From contig LT650024.1 of assembly GCA_900128395.1 (NCBI GenBank), forward strand, positions 1 to 10,362: a stretch of DNA of 10,362 bases, given 5' to 3'. The notes under the pieces were generated by a model. That model saw only the letters and a list, made by a program, of their open reading frames with translations. It did not search any database and was not told the origin of the DNA. A program made the translations under genes and the position numbers. Origin of the DNA: Stramenopiles sp. TOSAG23-2 (taxonomy: Eukaryota > Sar). This document shows, one piece after another, positions 6,546 to 10,362 of the stretch. Positions within the stretch are counted from its first letter, which is position 1, and each line of letters opens with the position of its first letter.

Positions 6546-7226
6546 GGAGAGATAATGAGAGATGAGAGGAAAAAATATCGAAAAAAACACGCTCTGAAAA
6601 ACGAAAAACGTTTTTTTACGGAGAGAGTAAAAAATTTAATCTCTAGAGATATATCATGGTTAAAATCTAAGTTATAATATTTTTACACTTCTCGTGTTAA
6701 AGTAATATGCTCAATACTCAATCGCAAGAATAATAATGTTATCCTACTATAGTAAAGCTCTAATGCACCGAATCTCTAGGAGAGATACATTTTTTATATT
6801 TTTTTTATCTTTTATCTGAGTGTAGATTCAAGACCCCGGACCCATTCCACTAAACTTCCAAGACAAATTGTGCATCTTGGACACCACAATCCACAATCTT
6901 TAATGATTTAATGAATGATACTATCAGTATGATACCCATATCCATTATAAATGGCAGCACGAAGTAAATTAGAGATTTTACACATTAATACAAAGTATAC
7001 ACATTAATGACGAAGTACCTTTTTTAAAAATATTAATTTTTATTAAAAAAATGAATGGTTAAAATCTCTACGAAGTTAATAATAATTTTACTTCCCCATA
7101 TTATAACATATATTACTTCGTATCATATATATATTTTAATACGAGCAAAATGTATGCACAGTAATACGCACCAGTTCACCGATTTGTACGTATATAATAT
7201 ACACCACATATAATTTTTTCCATTTT
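6546..7226. other. Convergent intergenic region with several inverted repeats, no gene
   Basis: This lies between the 3' ends of the TPR gene (+) and the IQ gene (-). Visible structures are the palindromes AAAAACGTTTTT (6604-6615) and ATCTCTAGAGAT (6639-6650); ATCTCT-AGG-AGAGAT (6772-6786); a hairpin TCCAAGA/TCTTGGA with an 11-base loop (6857-6881); and AGAGATTTTA (6971-6980) against TAAAATCTCT (7060-7069). The word ACGAAGTA or its complement recurs near 6959, 7011 and 7108, with a similar ACGAAGTT at 7070. A minus-strand AATAAA lies at 7039-7044, 183 bases past the IQ gene stop. No ORF is convincing. Confidence 0.5.
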
Positions 7227-9608
7227 TCATAGCAACATCGTTGCATCCAATTCCCCATCACAAATTGGTGGGCGTGCACTTATTGTTTGTTCTTGTTGTA
7301 CACCAACTACACCTTCTGTCAACAATGCATTCCGTGCTCGTTCCACAAAAGCAAGTACAGGTTCTTGACGACTTCTTCTCCCTACATCCTTTTCCACTTT
7401 TTCAAATACACGCGTTGCTCTCAATAAATAAGCACGCATACTTTCTTTCCGTCGACGTTTTGGTAAAAGATCAACATCTTTACCTTTATTAAAACCATAT
7501 TCTTCTTCTTCTCCATCTGATACATTATTATTATTATTATCATTATTATTATTATTACCATTATCGTTTTCATTATTATTATTATTATTATTATTATTAC
7601 GTTCTCCAACACCAGCAGAACGAACACGGCGTTTTGTAGAGGTAGAGGTACTACTATTGCTACCGCCATATTTCTTACGTCGTTTCATTTTCTTTTCTCT
7701 TATTCCATTTGCTGCTGATATTTCCATACGTCTACGTGCTTCTTCTTCAATTCTTAATTGTTTCTCTAATTTCAACTTTGCTTTTACCTCTTGTTTACGT
7801 CTTTTTCTCATTTTTTCTTTCTTTTTTTTCAATAAATTTTGCTTTATCTCCTCTGCAACACGCTTTTGTTTTTTTGCCATTTCCACTTTTTTCAATGCAT
7901 CTGCTTCTTTTTGCTGTAATATCTTTAATTTTTCTTCTTCCTTCTTCATACGTGATACTTCTAACAACCGTTGGCGTCTACGATATGCTTCTTCTTTTGC
8001 TCTACGTTCCATTTCCAATTGAAGCTGATATTCCGCTTCGAATTGTTGGATCTGTCGTAGTTTTTCCTCTTCTGCTAAGACTTTCTTCAACTCTTCTTTC
8101 TTTGCTGCTTTCTTGCGAATGTTCTCCCGACGTTTTTTCTCTTGTTCTTTACGTTTCTCTTTTTGTTTCTTCTTCCTTTCCTCTTCTTCTTTTGCTAATT
8201 TCAATTGTTCCTGCTTTTCTGCGTGTTTTTTTTTCTTTTCGATTTCTAAAGATCGACGCAACTTTTTGCGCATTTCAAACATACCATCTTTAAATCTTTT
8301 TTCACGTTCTTGTTTTTCTTTCTCTTTTTTCATTTCCATTTGTTTTTCATATTGGAGTTGGATTTCATCTTCTTTTTTCTTTTTTTTATCATATATTTTA
8401 GCTCGTTCACGAATTTTTTCTAACCGTTTTTTTTCAATCTCGGCAACACGTAATAATCCATTTACTTTCAAATCAACAGATGAATCATTTGGTTTTTGTT
8501 GTTTTAATCGTTTTAAACCTCGAATTACATTTACAACACCGGATGCCGTAGTGGTAGATACAGATGGTGGTGGTGGTGGTGGAAGATCCGAGTTGTCGCT
8601 ACTCCTATTGCAGTTGCTATCGCTATTATTATTATTATTATCATTGCTATGCGTAGTACTTTTTTGTTTGATTATTGGTGAGCAGTTATCACTGACATTA
8701 CTATGTGTAATACTTCCCGTTAAAAATAACTGGAAGCCATTACCTTTGTTATTATTGTCGCATTCGTCGTCTTCTTCTTCGCTATCATCAACTTCTTCTT
8801 CTTCTTCTACTACTACGACCTTGTTGGCAATTACTTTTACTATGATATCTTCCAAAATTTCATTTATTACACGTCTTCGTGTTTCTTCTTCAATTCGTAA
8901 TTGGTTTTCCGCTTCTAACTTGGCTTCTTTTGCTAATTTAATTTCTAACTTTTGCTTTCGCTTGATATTTTGTCGGACAATATAACCACGAAATAATTTC
9001 TGCATAGATAATGCTCCCCATAGTTTACGACATAAAGAAATTTGACGTTGATGCATTGCTTCACGAACCCAATATTGAATTTTCTTTGCAGCATCTAGAC
9101 GTTTTAATTTATAATGTTTATAATAATGACGATATTGACGTTGGATCATAATAGCAGCAAATGTTCTTAATTGTACAGCACGCACAGTCTTTCGTGTTTT
9201 TAACACCCGTTTTGCGATGTGCATGCGATAATTGTTTTGTATTATCAAGGCTGATTTATATAGTAAGAACCTCTTTTTCCTTGAATCAATTCTTTTTTGT
9301 CGTCTTTCACGTTCAACAGCCCTTTTTTTCAATTCATTTTTTACACGTTCCACTTCTTCTTCTAATAACTGTACATTTCTGTCACGTTCATTTAATGCTT
9401 GCTTCTTTTTTTCTTGCCTCTCTTCTAACTTTCTTTTATATGTAGCAGCATCTAACGTAGTATTATTGAAAAATCGTCCTTGTAAATTACTTGTAAACCG
9501 GTTGGAATGTACGTTGGATGAGCGTACATTTGATCCACTTGTTTGCATGTTTACTATCCCCCTGGAATATCTTGTAGGGGATTCCATCCTCCTATTTTCT
9601 TTGGACAT
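7227..9608 (-). CDS. IQ-motif, coiled-coil protein, 793 residues
   Basis: A single-exon ORF; ATG 9606-9608 is the first in frame, with another at codon 8. Residues 1-50 are Ser/Asn-rich and probably disordered. A short coiled coil (about 55-112) leads into four IQ motifs, the calmodulin/EF-hand binding elements: IIQNNYRMHIAKR (122-134), MIQRQYRHYYKHYK (154-167), KIQYWVREAMHQR (176-188) and MQKLFRGYIVR (202-212). The last is closest to consensus. Next come a Glu/Asp tract (268-282), an Asn/Ser-rich linker with six prolines (about 283-360), a very long Lys/Glu/Arg helix or coiled coil (about 385-645), an Asn-rich run (671-695), an acidic patch, and a C-terminal region with mixed composition (about 705-793). 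LRIEEETRRR (237-246) and LRIEEEARRR (618-627) are an internal repeat. The architecture suits a calmodulin-binding cytoskeletal, centrosomal or ciliary scaffold, but that role is inferred and the exact family is not identified. Confidence 0.88.
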   Translation of the reverse strand: MSKENRRMESPTRYSRGIVNMQTSGSNVRSSNVHSNRFTSNLQGRFFNNTTLDAATYKRKLEERQEKKKQALNERDRNVQLLEEEVERVKNELKKRAVERERRQKRIDSRKKRFLLYKSALIIQNNYRMHIAKRVLKTRKTVRAVQLRTFAAIMIQRQYRHYYKHYKLKRLDAAKKIQYWVREAMHQRQISLCRKLWGALSMQKLFRGYIVRQNIKRKQKLEIKLAKEAKLEAENQLRIEEETRRRVINEILEDIIVKVIANKVVVVEEEEEVDDSEEEDDECDNNNKGNGFQLFLTGSITHSNVSDNCSPIIKQKSTTHSNDNNNNNSDSNCNRSSDNSDLPPPPPPSVSTTTASGVVNVIRGLKRLKQQKPNDSSVDLKVNGLLRVAEIEKKRLEKIRERAKIYDKKKKKEDEIQLQYEKQMEMKKEKEKQEREKRFKDGMFEMRKKLRRSLEIEKKKKHAEKQEQLKLAKEEEERKKKQKEKRKEQEKKRRENIRKKAAKKEELKKVLAEEEKLRQIQQFEAEYQLQLEMERRAKEEAYRRRQRLLEVSRMKKEEEKLKILQQKEADALKKVEMAKKQKRVAEEIKQNLLKKKKEKMRKRRKQEVKAKLKLEKQLRIEEEARRRMEISAANGIREKKMKRRKKYGGSNSSTSTSTKRRVRSAGVGERNNNNNNNNNENDNGNNNNNDNNNNNVSDGEEEEYGFNKGKDVDLLPKRRRKESMRAYLLRATRVFEKVEKDVGRRSRQEPVLAFVERARNALLTEGVVGVQQEQTISARPPICDGELDATMLL
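7524..7599 (-). repeat. ATT-triplet microsatellite coding for an Asn-rich run
   Basis: The plus strand shows runs of ATT triplets broken by ATC, ACC and TTC. On the coding strand these are mostly AAT codons, giving residues 671-695 of the IQ protein (runs of nine, five and five Asn separated by Glu, Asp and Gly). Triplet slippage here would alter length without a frameshift. A second, shorter Asn run is encoded near 8625-8640. Confidence 0.9.
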
Positions 9609-9770
9609 AAGGAATGCTTTTAAAATGAGACCACGTATTTAGAACAATAAAATATTAGGATGTGATACAATATTATGGATTGGAATCCATTGACAAACAT
9701 GTATATAAATATATGCTTTTTGTTTTCAGAGATGAGCTACTAACGTCTACTTTTTCAGCCAAACCAGGTA
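9609..9770 (-). promoter_or_regulatory. Upstream region of the IQ gene with a tight inverted repeat
   Basis: A perfect inverted repeat ATGGATT-GG-AATCCAT lies at 9675-9690, about 67 bp upstream of the ATG. A TATA-like run (TATATAAATATA on the plus strand, about 9702-9713) is about 95 bp upstream of it. Either could be a core promoter or transcription-factor site, but position is the only support. Confidence 0.3.
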
Positions 9771-9957
9771 TAGCATTACACAACATTGGATATACCAGTA
9801 AATAACACCATAAACAAAAATAGCACCTTTGCTTAAAAATAGTACTACAAAAACTTAATAGTAGCTACCTCCTATTTATTTCGGAGCAGCTCTAGCATTA
9901 CACAACATTGGATATAGCAGTAAATACCACCATAAACAAAAATAGCACCTTTGCTTA
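9771..9957. repeat. 65-bp direct repeat, two copies 122 bp apart
   Basis: Copies at 9771-9835 and 9893-9957 both begin TAGCATTACACAACATTGGA and end AGCACCTTTGCTTA, with two mismatches that I can see. The 57-bp spacer is unrelated to the repeat. No target-site duplication or terminal inverted repeat was recognised, so it is described as a direct repeat of unknown origin. No coding frame spans it. Confidence 0.85.
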
Positions 9958-10299
9958 TTTACAATCGGCGATAGGTAAACTAAATATACCTTACTGACTA
10001 CTCAAGCTTACTTCCTTAATTTAATTTAATTTACTCTCTAATACAACGTTGTGTTTGTTGGCATATGAATGATGATTTATGGCCCAGCTCATGGAGCTGA
10101 ATATGCTGCCTTCCAAAAGAAAAAATTTTAACTAACTATGCAGACCTATATCTATTAATGTCTAATAAATATGATCTTGAAACATATCTTCTATGTGCGT
10201 ATGACTCTTAGATCTACATATATATATATTTAATGTATATATATATATATATGCCGTGAGGATAGGCCCCTTCTTTCTTAGTGACTTTTTCTTTATCTA
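9958..10299. other. Non-coding AT-rich stretch with a short hairpin and TA runs
   Basis: No supported gene. It contains an ATTTA-type low-complexity run (about 10018-10031), a perfect hairpin CAGCTC-ATG-GAGCTG (10085-10099) inside an 18-codon ORF on the plus strand (10079-10135), and two TA dinucleotide runs (about 10217-10231 and 10235-10252). The small ORF has an in-frame TGA directly upstream and no other support. Confidence 0.4.
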
Positions 10300-10358
10300 A
10301 AAGTTCCTCACCTCGTTGTACCGAGTACAGCATATGTATACTCAGGTGTAGGAACTTT
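10300..10358. repeat. Imperfect long inverted repeat at the right edge
   Basis: AAAGTTCCTCACCT (10300-10313) pairs with AGGTGTAGGAACTTT (10344-10358) with one bulged base. Further in, GAGTA (10323-10327) can pair with TACTC (about 10338-10342) and the centre includes CATATG. The left arm has about nine extra bases (CGTTGTACC) that would bulge out. It could be a structured RNA, a terminator-like fold, or one end of a small transposable element whose remainder is outside the window. Confidence 0.6.
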
Positions 10359-10362
10359 CCCC

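Noticed and set aside
6820-6900. Possible tRNA (GATTCAAGACCCC word and a nearby hairpin)
   Set aside because: The T-loop consensus is incomplete and no matching acceptor, D and anticodon stems could be folded.
7657-8985. Several plus-strand ORFs rich in Phe, Ser and Leu
   Set aside because: They are complements of the Lys/Glu-rich coiled-coil codons of the minus-strand IQ gene. Apparent hydrophobic segments are an artefact of AAA/GAA read in reverse.
10079-10135. 18-codon ORF beginning MAQLMELNML
   Set aside because: Too short, isolated, without homologous copy or supporting signal; its hairpin is listed only as a structure.
1-10362. Viral, phage or bacterial mobile origin
   Set aside because: There is no capsid, polymerase, integrase, transposase or toxin signature; the spliced gene and repeat structure suit a nuclear genome.

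Overview
This is nuclear DNA from a eukaryote, most likely an AT-rich free-living protist. The evidence is a phase-consistent GT-AG intron with a T-rich 3' splice site, AATAAA-type polyadenylation signals, long satellite-like tandem arrays, an asparagine-rich microsatellite inside a gene, and repeat proteins of eukaryotic style (ankyrin, kinesin-light-chain-like TPR, IQ motifs). The standard genetic code fits. There is no sign of a prokaryotic operon, phage, CRISPR array or insertion sequence. The lineage cannot be fixed from the sequence alone; a microalga or other stramenopile-like protist is only a guess.

Layout. Positions 1-207 hold the 3' end of an ankyrin-repeat gene. Positions 624-1421 hold a complete paralogue; the two form a tandem duplication with a period of about 1.2 kb that includes the 3' flank. 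Convergent to it is a two-exon gene on the minus strand (1820-2962, intron 2767-2865) for a 347-residue coiled-coil protein with a Lys-Ser and poly-Lys tail. Upstream of that gene lies about 2.2 kb without a convincing gene. It contains two unrelated tandem arrays: a roughly 191-bp repeat (2944-3915), which has captured a copy of the coiled-coil gene's own start codon, and a roughly 279-bp repeat (4021-4858). On the other side of this block, on the plus strand, is a nine-unit 42-residue TPR gene (5346-6545). It overlaps, in a different frame, a non-repetitive ORF (5152-5418) that may be its true or former N-terminus. Convergent to the TPR gene is a large single-exon minus-strand gene (7227-9608) for a 793-residue IQ-motif/coiled-coil protein. 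The last 750 bp is non-coding, with a 65-bp direct repeat and several inverted repeats.

The genes do not form a recognisable pathway. All of the protein genes look like scaffold or interaction proteins (ankyrin, TPR, IQ, coiled coil), and much of the window shows recent tandem duplication at scales from 3 bp to 1.2 kb. The most notable points are the out-of-frame junction between the 5152 ORF and the TPR array, the duplicated start codon upstream of the coiled-coil gene, a cluster of amino-acid changes in one ankyrin repeat between the tandem paralogues, and a long imperfect inverted repeat at the right edge. I did not find convincing evidence of a wholly new biological system.
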